Source: Isochrysis galbana
Taxonomy: Eukaryota > Haptophyta > Isochrysidales > Isochrysidaceae
Assembly (NCBI GenBank): GCA_018136815.1
Contig: CM030938.1
Location: forward strand, 1,648,202-1,712,201
DNA length: 64,000 nt
Direction: 5' to 3'
Part shown: piece after piece, positions 31,038-42,429 of the stretch
How positions within the stretch are numbered: the stretch's first letter is position 1
Layout of the letters: the number at the start of each line of letters is the position of its first letter
Program-made: the position numbers and the translations under genes
The notes under the pieces: generated by a model
What the model saw: only the letters and a program-made list of their open reading frames with translations
Told to the model about the DNA's origin: nothing
The model's database searches: none

Positions 31038-32824
31038 GAAGGGAGACCTGGCCAATTCCAGGCTGGATGATAGGAAAATATAGATTTGTTCCTGTGCACT
31101 AATAGTGTTTCGGGGAGAAGGATTGATCATGCTATAATTGTTTGACGTGTTCGTGGAGCAGTTGCGACGATCGGATCAAGCATTGCGCCCTGGTGACTGG
31201 TGACGGCGATTTCCTTTTTGATTAATTGAACCTTTTAATTTCTCACCGCACACGCGGCCATGGACTCACTAGTTTAACGCAGCAAAAACTTTCTACACCC
31301 CCACTCTCCCGGCCCTTCCCCCCCCCCCCCCCCGTTATCAGGCGGCTCCCCACGTGCACTACTAGTGCTACTAGGGGGATAGATAGGAGTAGAAGGGCTT
31401 AGATGCTTAGATATGGTCCGGTGGCCCGCGCTCCCCCCCGGTGATCTTTCCCCCTCTTCCTTCTATGTCCCGGGTAGGCGGCGGCCTCAGTCCCGACTTA
31501 TTCTGTAAACAGGCACGGGACTTACATATTTTTCGGTGGGCGGAGCTCTCGCTCACGCCGCCCACTCTCTTCTCCGTGCTCTCTCTCCCCTCTCCTGCGG
31601 CACGCGCAATGGCGCGCCTGCGGCAAGCCTGCAGGCCTGCAGCTGCCCACTAGCGCCCCCCAGAGGCTGCCTAGAGGCCAGCTCAGGGGGCAGAGGAGGC
31701 TGGGTGGGTCTGGGCCCTAGCCGCTCCTGCCTCTCCCTCGTTGGCGCTCCTGAGCGCCCCTTGGGTCCCCACGCCGCACTTGTCTTGGGGGGGGGGGGGG
31801 GGGGGGCAACGGGGGGGAGGGTTGGAGCAACGGGCTGCGACACGTCGGGGCCCATGAGCAATGAGGACGAATCAGGCGAGTCTGTGGGGAGGAGAGTGGG
31901 TCTGTATGGCAATGTGCTCCTGGCAAGCCATAGGGCATGCCAGGGGCATGGGTGGTTCCTTCCCAATGGCAGGAAAGAATTCCATTTTTTGAGGGGTAGG
32001 CCAGGATATTCACAAATCTTCACCTAGATGTTCCTCAAAAATGGCCAAGAAATATCCAGCGGCAGCCAAAATATCTCAAAAATATCGCTCAACACTATTG
32101 TTACAAGTGTTGTCTTGCTTGCAGCACGACCCCGGCCACGCAACCCGCCCACTCACCAACTTATGCTCTTTCCTTCTGCCCCCTTTCTGGTCTCACTCCT
32201 TGGTTCTTGTTAATGGTCCGTCCCTTTTTATCTATTCCAACACATGAGCGCACACCTCGTACACATTGCCTCCCTACGCCCTTCACGACACTACACGCCC
32301 GTGCGCTTATTGCGATTGAATCGCAACATTACCGATGCCTCCGTTTGATCAGCTAGAGATGTCGCACGATTTGCACCCAACCATACACTGCAGCAATGAA
32401 AACATTTGTGAGGCAAAATGCGATCCTAGCCACAAGGGACCAAGTTGGGGATTTCGTATGATTTGACGGCTTTTGACATTTGACTTTGGGCCTCGCAACG
32501 ATGTATGACGACTCCGGTGCATGTCGTGCCAAACTTACATGGAATCGATGTCAAGACGGTCCAAGAAATCCATTTGTTTGCACGAAATGCAACGTCAGCA
32601 ACCCGATACGCCGCCTCTCCTCAGGCGTCACGCACTAACGGTTGAATGAAACCCAACTTTGGCAGCCGCAACAGTTGGAAAGACAGTGTCACTTTGTGCC
32701 TTGAATGGCGAGTGGGTAGCTTGCGCATCTCGATGTGGAGAGCCGAGACGGGGTGCAACATGCTGACACGACGGGTGGCACGTGCGCGCCATTGGTGTAG
32801 AACTAATACGCGTCAAATGAGCAT
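31038..32824. other. intergenic with dispersed repeat
   Basis: No gene recognised. The segment at about 31655-31745 resembles 38150-38250 (shared CAGCTCAGGGGGC, GGAGGCTGGG, CCTGCCTCTCCC). Poly-C at about 31320-31333 and poly-G at about 31787-31806. Confidence 0.5.
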
Positions 32825-35800
32825 TTATGTCTTTAGCTTCTTTGCTGGTGGAGAAGCAAGCAGCTCTTCCAATGCGCCAATAAGCCGATGAGTCTGGTCA
32901 AGCGTGCCGAGTGAAACGCGGAGCCCCAGAGTACCTTCTGCATCCTTCTTAGGACGCACCTGAAGCAACGGGATAATAGGGTAGTGAGGTGTTTGGCTCG
33001 ATCCGAACCGCTTTGTCAAATGCAAATCACTCATAGCCAAATAGGCGTCGGAATTTGGCATCATGGTCAGCTCATCCGCACGTATGAGTCAAGAGCCTCA
33101 GCGAGGCAACGGACAAGCGACACGCCGGCTATCTCCGCGAGATCCGTACGCACCAAGATATCGCGCTCGCGCAGCCGCTTCTCAAGACCCACGGGGTCGT
33201 CAAAATAGCAGAATATGTAGTTTGCGGCGGACGGCCAGAATACGATGCCCTTTTGGGAAAGGAATTCTTCTGTAGGATGAGGGGGCCGGGCGATGTCAGG
33301 ATGGCGTGAGCTGCATGCCACGCATCGGCTGAGCATTGGCAATAAGAGCACAACGGCGAGAGTGGCTCTTAGCTGACGGGAGCCGGCATTCTCAGGAGCG
33401 CCACGGGTGCAAAATCCGTGTTCGCACCGAACTTGGGTTTTGATTGGTTGTTATGCTCGTTGACAAAATCAAAGACATAGTCTTTGTTTGCAAGCGCGGC
33501 GCGCAAAGCGACGATAGCGAGCTGATTGACATCGTATGGTCCACGAACCTGTGCAAGGAGCATACTTATGTGGTGAAACGTCATGATGACGTTAGACACA
33601 TCAGGCAGCGGATGAGCACAACAGGTATGCAAGTGAAAGGTGGTATGACGAAACGCACTGAGCACAGAGCCTTGATGTTCTCTTCATGTGAAATCAGGTA
33701 GCCGATGCGCAGCGAAGGCATGCCCCAAGTCTTAGAGAATGTGCGTGTCACGAAAAGATTGGGATACGCCGAGACCTGAGGAGGGTGATGGAAAAGGAAC
33801 ATGCTTGTTGGGTGCACCCAGTGATGATGGAGGTCTGAATCGTCATTAAGCGAAGCACAACGGACTGTGCGGAAAGCACGTGGCGACGAGATCGACCGGA
33901 ATCGCACGGTGCAGCACAGTGCGCATACAGATGGCAAGGATGGACGGGAGTGCCTAACAGCATAAGAGCGACTCCTCGCGAGAGGCAATTCGAGGGCGGA
34001 CGTCTCACCTCCCCAACCATGGTGGAGTCCTCACCCATGAATTCGAAGTAGCACTCGTCAACTAGCACAGCTGCGTGAGGCGCCGCTTTCACAATGGAGA
34101 GCATGTCGGCTTTGGAAATTGGGGTGCCTGCAGTGCACGATTAGGAAAGTAACACTATAGTGAGAGGCGTGAGCCTCGCACAGTGTGAGAACCGTGAGCT
34201 CCGCGCCCTCTAGGGCGTGGCACGCGAGGTGTGGATGGAATGCAGTGCAGGAGGGTTCGTATGGTGTGGCATGGTGAAGCGTACCGGTTGGGTTGTTGGG
34301 GTTCGAGAGGACAATCAGCGTCGTGCGTGGCGAGATGGTAGAAAGGACTGCCGCCGTGGGGAAGCCGTCCTCACGCGTAAACCATGGACGGAGGATCTTG
34401 AGGTTTTCGGTCAATGCGGCCTAATTGTGCACAATTCACAGGGATTCACTAACCCGGGCGGCTGGCACAGTCATTTGCACCAAGTCTTTGTGGACTTGGT
34501 GAAGAGCTGGGCCGGTGGAGTAGGGAAAGTGTGTCAGCTGACGCAACGCACTGCGCCACATCGCGCTCGCCAGCCGTCTGTATGCACCTGCTCATACATG
34601 GCGAACGTTGGTGCAGGGATGATGGCCTCGGATCCGTCTGGGCAGCACGCGCGGATGATGAGATCGATACCTGGATACCACGACAAAAGGCGTGCAGGGA
34701 AGATCGGATAGGAGAATGAGGCTCACGAAGGATGGCACTAGAGACAACCATAAGCGGGGTCTCTGCATCAAGAGCGGAAGGCGCGCACCCTGGTCGGAAC
34801 CGTTTGTGAACATGCACTGCGACGGCTTCACTCCCGCATACTCTGCTATGCGCTCATTGATATCGCCGTAGGCGGGGTAGCACTGCGTTGTACCCGACTG
34901 GATCTGCAGCACACGGTCGACAGAAAAAAGGTGAGCTCGGGCAGTGATCTGAGCCAGAAAGTCTCTGCCTGAAGGAGCTCGCCACTACGAAAGCCACATT
35001 TGGAGTGCCACATAGTCACAAGGCAAACCGTATTGGCTCGTGCACAGAACAGCGGCATGGGTACCGCCGAGTGACGAGCGGCCGGCCGGCTCGCAAGCCG
35101 GCAGGGATAGAGGCACGGGGCATCGCGCAGGCCTCACATGCGTGATGATAGCATCAGTCACGTGCGCTGGAGGTGGAACAGTCCTCTCGTTGAAGTCCAG
35201 GAGCAGGTGCTTCGTAGCCGACCGACCATCGAGGGGCGGCAAGTACGGAGCGAGGACCTGCGTAGAGAGTATGGGGAGCAGAATCATCCGCCGTGCGTCC
35301 GGCACCTAATGGATTCGTGTCGGTGTGCTGACCAAACTCCCTAGGCATACCACGCCGTGAGCTGGGGGCGGTGAGTACCTGAAGATGGGGCTTCACAACG
35401 AAGCCGGGCTTGACTCCCGGCGGCATGGCGAGGGCTGCGAGCGCAGCGGCATGCAGCGTTGCGTTGGACGAGGCAAGAACGCGCCCTTTCGATGTGCTGT
35501 GCGTGTTAATGGCGAGTGGCCCGCCATTCCAGTCGGAGACACTGGCATTTGCACCGAGCAGCACGGGAACAAGCGCAGCGTAGTCATAGATGCCGAGATC
35601 AGCCTCACAGACGAGATGGGCGCCTGACCGCGCAAAAGGATGACGAGGTGGGTGCCGTGCGCCTCGAGCACATGGATACGGTGCTCGCACTCATGCTCGC
35701 TACTCGCGCCGCGCACCGAATCCGGAGGCGACGAGCGCGTACGCGTAGCAATCGCACCCATACATGGGCTGCTTGACTTTGGTCTTTAGGCGGTCGAACG

Positions 35801-36861
35801 CCGCAGTCTCCTCTCCCACAGCGAACATGTGCGGCGTCGTGGCATAGAGCAGTGCCTCGGAGAGGTCGGTGACAGTGGCGTCGGCAGTGACGGGCGAGCC
35901 GTTCAGTAGAGTTTGTTTGCGAGAGGGAGTGCAGACGCCCACCCATCGCTCATTCAGAACTAGCGGGGTACAGTCGATGAAACGAATTGGTGAGGAGTCT
36001 GAAAATGAGCTGGGGCCAAGTAACAAACAGACGTGTGCGGTGGGGGCGCCAGCATCAAATGATTCGAGTCTGGCATCACATGATTTAAGCCAGCTACATG
36101 GTGCTCACTTGGCTGGTCGATGACTCCGATGATGGGGGTACCTTTGTGGCAGAGGCCAATAAGGATGCCGAATAGGGGCTTTCCTGAGTTGCATAACGGT
36201 AAGGCGTATGGTGTCAACCCAGCGGCTCTCAGCTCACTATAGCGACTTGGGACGGTCTCCTCAGAAGGCAGCACTGGCCGCGCCTGCCCACACGGGGGGG
36301 GGGGGCTACAAAAGTCGTGCGGGGCGCAACCCCGCAGCTACGCGCCGGCCGGAACCCATCAGCACAGTCGGATGGAGAGGCGCATCAGCTTGCGCAGCTT
36401 GGATGCTCCAGTCATGCCGCGGTCGCGCAGCCACGCAGCAGAGAAGGATCACACCCGCGCCGCGCCGAGGTCGAGCCCCAGGCCAGCGAGAGGGCAGCGA
36501 GCATCCTGCAAGCCGCAAGCCCGCCCCCCCTCCTTCTTGTTCTCTCACCAGTGATGAAGCTCTTGGTGCCATCAATCGGGTCGAGCACCCAGCAGAACTC
36601 AGCGTCCGCCTTCTCCGCTCCCATCTCCTCGCCGAGAATGCCGTGCGATGGGTATCTCTGCCCAATCTTCTCTCTCATTGCCGCCTCGGCATTGCGGTCC
36701 GCTGCAGTCACGGGGCTCTCTGCCGTCGGCCTCGCCGGCTCGAGCTTGGATTGGACTGGCAGTCCACGCTTCCGCCAGAAGGGCATCACTTCTCTCCTTG
36801 CAATCTCGGCCAGCTCGACCGCAAACGAGGAGAGCTCGTCGAGGAGCGAGTCGGACAGCAT
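32825..36861 (-). CDS. hisN-hisC: bifunctional histidinol-phosphatase / histidinol-phosphate aminotransferase
   Basis: Thirteen exons (minus): 36861-36549, 36183-36109, 35959-35717, 35623-35379, 35257-35138, 34903-34789, 34670-34588, 34420-34285, 34127-34009, 33775-33659, 33548-33428, 33269-33154, 32959-32825. Total 1938 nt, 645 residues; all twelve introns are GT-AG and all phases close. Residues 1-292 are an inositol-monophosphatase-fold phosphatase of the plant HISN7/IMPL2 type: GEE 77-79, DPIDGT 94-99 and Asp224 bind metal. Residues 293-645 are a class II-type PLP aminotransferase like HisC: NPNNPTGT, DECYFEF, Lys498 in TFSKTWG, and the C-terminal LRVSLGT substrate arginine. Exon 4 joins exon 5 in phase 0 (HLQ|VLAPY), so one chain would catalyse imidazole-acetol-phosphate transamination and then histidinol-phosphate hydrolysis. 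No plastid leader is visible. Confidence 0.88.
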
Positions 36862-36911
36862 GGGCGAGGAGGGAGGAGTAGCGCGTGCGCAGCCGCCGTC
36901 GCCGACCACCT

Positions 36912-36992
36912 CTCACGTGCTCAGGAGCTCTTCCCTTCCCTCTTCTTTACTTTTACCTCTCGCGAGACTTATCTCTCTCACGTGCTCAGGAG
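36912..36992. promoter_or_regulatory. duplicated CACGTG-containing motif
   Basis: CTCACGTGCTCAGGAG occurs at 36912-36927 and 36977-36992, 51 and 116 bp upstream of the hisN-hisC start. CACGTG is the core bound by bHLH and bZIP factors. Regulation of this gene is inference. Confidence 0.45.
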
Positions 36993-37000
36993 GACAAGTA

Positions 37001-37662
37001 GGTGGTAAAAGAATTACGCGCGTCCCCCTTTTTTAGGCGGGGTTAGTATGTACTCCTAGTTGACGGATGTTCTATGTCGCGCGCCAGGATTTGGGTGTGT
37101 TCGCGGTGCTGCCGCGGGGTGCATTTCGTTGAGTGCCGCGTTCACGCGGCGCGAGGAAGATTTGCAGAGATTCTGAAAGTGTTCAATTTGGCTGGGGTCA
37201 AGGGACTAGTCTAGTAGGTAGTTGACTATGTTCAAACGGTCAAAAAAAGTGTTTGAGTTGAGTTCGCCTTCGACTATTTTATATACCACCTACTTGTATT
37301 ACGTGTTACGTGGGTGGGCGGGTGCCGCTCCGCAGCTTCGGCGGCCCCTCCGCAACTCTGGATTTTTTGTCTCTCTCAGGTTGTTTGTTTGGGGTGCGGT
37401 CGTGTTCCCCCTCTCTGTACAATACTCAGGTGTCGTTCAGTCAATCATGGGACATCAATCGAATGGAGCCATCAAATGTCCATATAATTATTTATACAAC
37501 AATCCATTCTCGATGTTTAACACCTACGGCGCGCTTTTTCAGGGGCTGCGCTAATTTTGGCATTCAGTCCCTGGGTGCAACATCACAATTACACCAAGTG
37601 CACGCCGTGCGTGCCGATGTGCATCGGGGACGCCGTGCGTGCGCATGTTGACTGGTTCCCTA
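37001..37662. other. intergenic, nothing recognised
   Basis: Upstream of the hisN-hisC gene. Frames here encode no recognisable domain. Confidence 0.5.
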
Positions 37663-38041
37663 CAATTACGTAAACATGCAATATAAGAGAGATATCTCAC
37701 GGGGCACGTGTGATGAGTTGCAATCACCGTGCGTGCGCATGCCGAATTTTTTCTCTACGGTTCCTCTATGTTACCCCTACCCCGAGGCATACAACTACGT
37801 AAACATTCAATATAAGAGAGATTTCTCACGGGGCACGTGTGATGAGTTGCAATCACCCATGTGCACGCCGTGCATGCGCACGGCGCGATGTGCATCGGTT
37901 CCCCCGCGGGGACGCCGTGCGTGCGCATGCCGAATTTTTTCTCTGCGGTTCCTCTATGTTACCCCGAGGCATACAACTACGTAAACATTCAATATAAGAG
38001 AGATTTCTCACGGGGCACGTGTGATGAGTTGCAATCACCCC
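37663..38041. repeat. tandem repeat, three copies
   Basis: Each copy contains TACGTAAACAT(G/T)CAATATAAGAG, then CACGGGGCACGTGTG, then TGAGTTGCAATCACC. Copies begin near 37665, 37796 and 37978. The first two continue into GTGCGTGCGCATGCCGAATT and GGTTCCTCTATGTTACCCC; the last is cut short and followed by poly-G/poly-C. Confidence 0.85.
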
Positions 38042-39288
38042 GTTTCTTACCGCACTCCATCGGGGGGGGTGAACCCCCCCCCTCTCCCTCTCTCCGTTCT
38101 CCTCCACCTGTGTCCCCGCGGCGCGTCGCGATGCGGCGCGCCACGGCCTGCTCTCAAAGGCCCTTTGGGGGCTCCCAGAGGGCTAGCAAGGCGCAGCTCA
38201 GGGGGCTGTGGAGGCTGGGCTCAGCCCCTGGCCCCCCCTGCCTCTCCCACGCCCACGCTTGACGCTTGCCTCGCTGGCCCTGGGAGCCGCCCGAAGTCCT
38301 CTGTCTGCCTGGCGACCAGGGATGGGGGGGGGGAAGTCAGCTCGAGGGCAGGCCCATGCTGGGCGCGGGAATGCGAGTCACGGCCCGCGCCCACTAGGGG
38401 TCTGGGCGCCAGAGTGTTGATTGCCCAGCCCCTGCCAGAGGGCAGGGGCGCAGGGGCTGGGCTTGATTGTAGCGGGCCCACCCCGGGGTGTCCGCGATGG
38501 AGAGAGGGGGGCGCGAGGCCCCCATTAACCCCCACTTATCAAAGTAGGTTGAGGGCCTCCATATTAATGTATAACCCACTAGGGAAGGCCGGAAGGCCTG
38601 GCCCCCACAACGGAGTGGTAGCCACCCGAAGCCACAAAATACCAACGCAGGAGGCTTGCTCCTCCCTTCGCCCCCCAACGCGAGGCCCAAAGTAGTGTAC
38701 ATTGGCCGACCCCCCAAAACCAAAGAAAAAGGAACGAGGGGGGGAGCGGTAAGGGAGAGTAGAGGTAGGGATATAGGCGATGTCGGCGGGAGAGCGGAAG
38801 AGTGCGGGACACAAGTAGCTTAGCGGACACCTTCAAGAATTTTTTTTAGTTATTAAGCTGCCGTGCCCAATATACATATACATATACAATATAGGTGATA
38901 GCCCCGAATCTTCATTTTTATGCGTGTGCGTGGAGCGACAAGGACATATGACTCACATGGAGAGAGCACATGCTCTTTGTGGAATGCGCGCTCCGCGCAG
39001 GGTGGCTCGTGCCGTTGCGCGCGCTCGCGCTAGAATGTCTTTCGAGTGCGTCCTTTAAAGAGGGCAACGCTCTTTCAGGCGCATTGTAGGGGCGTGATAG
39101 CCGGACTGAATCGTTGGGACAAATTCTACCACGAGTCATCAACACTCCGGGGGTTCCTCCGTTGTGGTAGACTCAAGATTCTAGCTGTGCCTCGTAGCTT
39201 CACTCAGCGCAAAGGAGGTAGCCCCGCCACCCCCTTTCTTTTAAACAAGAATGAGCCATGTGAGCCCATAGCGTGTGATACCAAACGC
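38042..39288. other. repeat-derived intergenic DNA
   Basis: Contains dispersed segments also seen at about 31655-31745 and 4830-4950, plus a CCCCGGGGTG-type GC palindrome. No gene recognised. Confidence 0.5.
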
Positions 39289-41826
39289 CTACCCGTGCGT
39301 TTGCTTCCTTGCTGCTTCAATGGCCTCCAGATCGTGCTTGAGCTGCTCATCATTCGGATCCATGTCTACGGCGGCAGCATAGTCAGCGCTGGCCTCGTCA
39401 TAGCGCATCATCTGGCAAAGGGCCATGCCGCGCCGAGCAAGCAGCTTGAGCCGCAGAGCTCGCATTGCGGGCTCGACAACGTCGTTTCCAAGAGCAGCAA
39501 GGGCAGCAGTCGAGTCATCAACGCAGGAGGAGAACTGGCGCAGCCTCAATTGGCATGCCGCACGGTTCGCCAAACATTGGCATCGGAAGAGCAACCCGCC
39601 CACCGCCGCGCCGAGCAACCATTCTGCCGAGGCATCCGCTTTGAGTGCCTCTCCATAGAGGCCCACGGCTCGCTCCAGCTTGCCTGCTTGCACGGCCGTG
39701 TCTGCGTCCTTCTTGATCTGAGCAGCAGTGCGCGTGCCCACCACTGGCTTGCTGTCGACGGCGAGCTTGGGCGGTGCGACGGTTGCAACCTGACCCTCCG
39801 GCGTGGCACCATCTATCTCGTCTGCTTGCTCTTTCTCATTTGGTGACTCCCCCCCCTTTGCGGGAACCTCGGGCAAGGGAGGTGGCGCAGGGGGCAAGGG
39901 CTCCAGTTCGACTCCCGCCGCGCCTGCGCGGCGGGCGAGCAAATCAAGGCTATGGATCACGCGCACGTCGCCGGGGCGGAGTTTGAGGGCGCTCTTCAGG
40001 TCGGTTGCTGCTGCGGGCAACTGGCCCAGCTTCGTGTGTGCCGCTGCGCGACGCGTGAGTAACTCGAACCGCACGGCCGGGGCTGCGTCGGAACGCGCTC
40101 TTAGGGCGGCTGCGACTGGCTCGGGAGGTGGCAACGCCGGGAACATCCCGCTCAGCATGGAGCCGTCTGCAGAGGTGCGTGCTTCCTCTGCGTCAAGCTC
40201 TTGGAGACCAGCATTTGTGTCCGCCAAACAAGGCGTGGCTTGGCCGAGCCACAAGTTGCAGGCGGCTCGGTTGGCGAGCGTGGGCGCATCTGCTGCCTGC
40301 AATGCGAGAGACTCGTCGAGCAAGATGCGCGCGCGCTCGAGCTCTGCCCTGGACTCGTCGTCGAGATCCTCGTCTTCTCCGTCCCCACAAGCCCCCGAAC
40401 TCCGCCGTTGATGCTTGGCGAGCAGCTCTGCCGCTTCATCTCGCAGCGCTGCGGCCTTGGTCTCCCGTTCCCCGACCGCAGCTAGATCGCACTGCAACAT
40501 CTGCGCGTCAGAAAATGCCGACGGGTCGCTCGAGTCGCCCACTAGAGCCGTCGCGTGGTGAAGATCGGTGGCGGCGCGGTGCAGCACACCCGCTCGGGCG
40601 TAGGCGGCTGCACGTCGCGCGTACAGCCGCAGCCGCCTCCGCTGCAGCTCGGCCTCCGATTTCGGAAACTCGGTGACACACCTCGCCTTGCACATGATGC
40701 CGAGGGCCTGTGTGGCGTCATCGGCGGCACGCAACGCCTTGTTCATTTGGAGGCGGCAGGCTGCGCGATTCGAGTAGCAGCCGACGACACAGTCGATCGC
40801 CTGGCCCATGATGGCGTGGCCAAACTGATCCAGCACGTGCGTATACGCCGACTCGGCCGAGGCCCAGTCACGACCGCAGAAGAAGCGATCACCGCGCGCC
40901 TTCAGCCAAGCGGGATCGCGCTGAGAGATATCGCCATCGTCGGCGGACGCAGAGGACGCGAGGCCTGGGGCAACGAGCGGGTCAGGCGGAAGAGCCATGT
41001 CGGCCTGCGCGCCCTTGGTGCGTGCCGGAGCTGGCAAGAGCTTGGGCGTGAACTTGATGGACACGGCGCCAGTGCTGCGGGGTGGCGGCAGTGGGGGCGG
41101 TGCAGGCTGGGTAGGTTTGACGGGTGGCGGTGGCGGGACAGCCGAGCGCGCCGGCCGGCCGGACGTTGGGGGCGCAGTGACCTCATCCAAGAGTGGCGGC
41201 GCATCATCAATTTCGACGATCCGAGGGCCATCATCGTCGTCCTCGTCAAAGATTGGCGCAGGCACCCGCACCCGCGTCGCTGTAGCCGATGCAGATGCGG
41301 GTGGTGCTGGCGCGCGAGGCGTTGGCTGAGGCGTGCTGACGGACTGCTGCCAGTGCAGCAGCTTCTCGGCTTCAGCTGCCTTCTCCTTCGCCTTGGCTTG
41401 CTCGATTGCCTCGCGTGACGCGCGGTCGGCGTCCATCTGCTCCTGGAGCGTGTACCTCGACTCGTTCCACGTCTTGGCTTTCTTTCGCTCCTCGAGCGCT
41501 TTTGCGTCTTTCTCGGCGGCGGCGCGCGAGGCGGCGCGCCGCTTGAGCCGCTCGGGCCGCGCGAGCTCAACCAGCAGCTGGCCCCACATGCCCGGCTCCG
41601 CCTTGCGCATGCGCAGAGTGACGACTCCGCCGCCGACGCTGGCGACAGAGTACGATGGCGAGATGGTGCCGTGCAGGTCTAGCTCGAGGAAGTATGGTTG
41701 CGCGTTGAGCGAGACGTAATGCGGCGAGGAGTAGACATCTGTGGCGCCCCTCGCTGTCGGGCATCGCACGCGAAGAGTCAGCTCTGAGGCGGTCTCTGAC
41801 CAGGTGTATGAGGGAGAGAGCACCAT
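39289..41826 (-). CDS. DNAAF4: dynein axonemal assembly factor 4-like (CS + TPR)
   Basis: 845 residues, intronless. Residues 1-85 form a CS/p23 domain starting SPSYTWSETASELTLRV, as in DYX1C1/DNAAF4. A charged coiled region rich in Lys, Glu and Ala follows (about 90-165), then a Pro-rich linker. Three TPR groups follow: about 300-425, 500-640 and 720-845, recognisable by repeated 'SNRAACRLQ', 'ANRAACNLW' and 'ANRAACQLR' helices. The CS-then-C-terminal-TPR order is that of DNAAF4, an HSP90 co-chaperone for pre-assembly of axonemal dynein arms in the cytoplasm. Human DNAAF4 is about half this length with one C-terminal TPR set, so the extra TPR groups are unusual. A different CS-TPR co-chaperone such as SPAG1 or RPAP3 kin is the main alternative. 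Confidence 0.75.
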   Translation of the reverse strand: MVLSPSYTWSETASELTLRVRCPTARGATDVYSSPHYVSLNAQPYFLELDLHGTISPSYSVASVGGGVVTLRMRKAEPGMWGQLLVELARPERLKRRAASRAAAEKDAKALEERKKAKTWNESRYTLQEQMDADRASREAIEQAKAKEKAAEAEKLLHWQQSVSTPQPTPRAPAPPASASATATRVRVPAPIFDEDDDDGPRIVEIDDAPPLLDEVTAPPTSGRPARSAVPPPPPVKPTQPAPPPLPPPRSTGAVSIKFTPKLLPAPARTKGAQADMALPPDPLVAPGLASSASADDGDISQRDPAWLKARGDRFFCGRDWASAESAYTHVLDQFGHAIMGQAIDCVVGCYSNRAACRLQMNKALRAADDATQALGIMCKARCVTEFPKSEAELQRRRLRLYARRAAAYARAGVLHRAATDLHHATALVGDSSDPSAFSDAQMLQCDLAAVGERETKAAALRDEAAELLAKHQRRSSGACGDGEDEDLDDESRAELERARILLDESLALQAADAPTLANRAACNLWLGQATPCLADTNAGLQELDAEEARTSADGSMLSGMFPALPPPEPVAAALRARSDAAPAVRFELLTRRAAAHTKLGQLPAAATDLKSALKLRPGDVRVIHSLDLLARRAGAAGVELEPLPPAPPPLPEVPAKGGESPNEKEQADEIDGATPEGQVATVAPPKLAVDSKPVVGTRTAAQIKKDADTAVQAGKLERAVGLYGEALKADASAEWLLGAAVGGLLFRCQCLANRAACQLRLRQFSSCVDDSTAALAALGNDVVEPAMRALRLKLLARRGMALCQMMRYDEASADYAAAVDMDPNDEQLKHDLEAIEAARKQTHG

Positions 41827-42429
41827 CGGCGGCGCCCGCGGGAGAGGCGAGGGAGGGAGGGAGGGAGCGGGAGGGGGAAGGAGGAAGGGAGAGTAGAGGG
41901 AGGGAGAACTGGGAGAAGCGAGAAGAGGCGCCGGAGCCGCGCGCGCGACGGTCGGGGGAGAGGGTGCTGGGGGCCGTTGGGGGGGGAAAGGAGGGTCGAC
42001 TGACTGTTGTGTGGACCATCGTACATGAACTCTTTACTGCCGGAGCATCCAAATTTATAAATAGAAATAGATGCTTCATGATTCCCAGGCCCTTTGCCCT
42101 TTGTCTTTTTTACTGTTTACCGGTGTTTCCCATGACCCATGACCATGGGCTTCATGTGATCCTCCAGTCCTCCAGTAGCCCTACTGCTCCTACCTATACC
42201 AGAGGCTATCTGAACACCCATAATTAAGGAAAGGCATTCGACGGCGAAGCATTCGTTCGGCGTTCGGATGCTTCACAAAACCAAAAAATCACAACGTGTC
42301 TACCAATGATAAACCCTTCTGATTGGTGATTCGGCTCGAGATAGTATGCTATGGTACATACAACAAGATGGGGGGGGGAGGGGGGCAGCGCTCGCCCCGC
42401 CCTGGGTCTCCCGCTGGCCATGTATGGGG
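41827..42429. other. intergenic; purine-rich leader of DNAAF4-like gene
   Basis: Plus-strand purine-rich tract at about 41845-41925 directly before the start codon. No further feature up to the candidate transposon. Confidence 0.6.

Noticed and set aside
32825-36861. Two separate genes, a phosphatase and an aminotransferase
   Set aside because: The last phosphatase exon has a good donor in phase with the first aminotransferase exon, no stop intervenes, and the aminotransferase lacks its own plausible start; a fusion explains everything.
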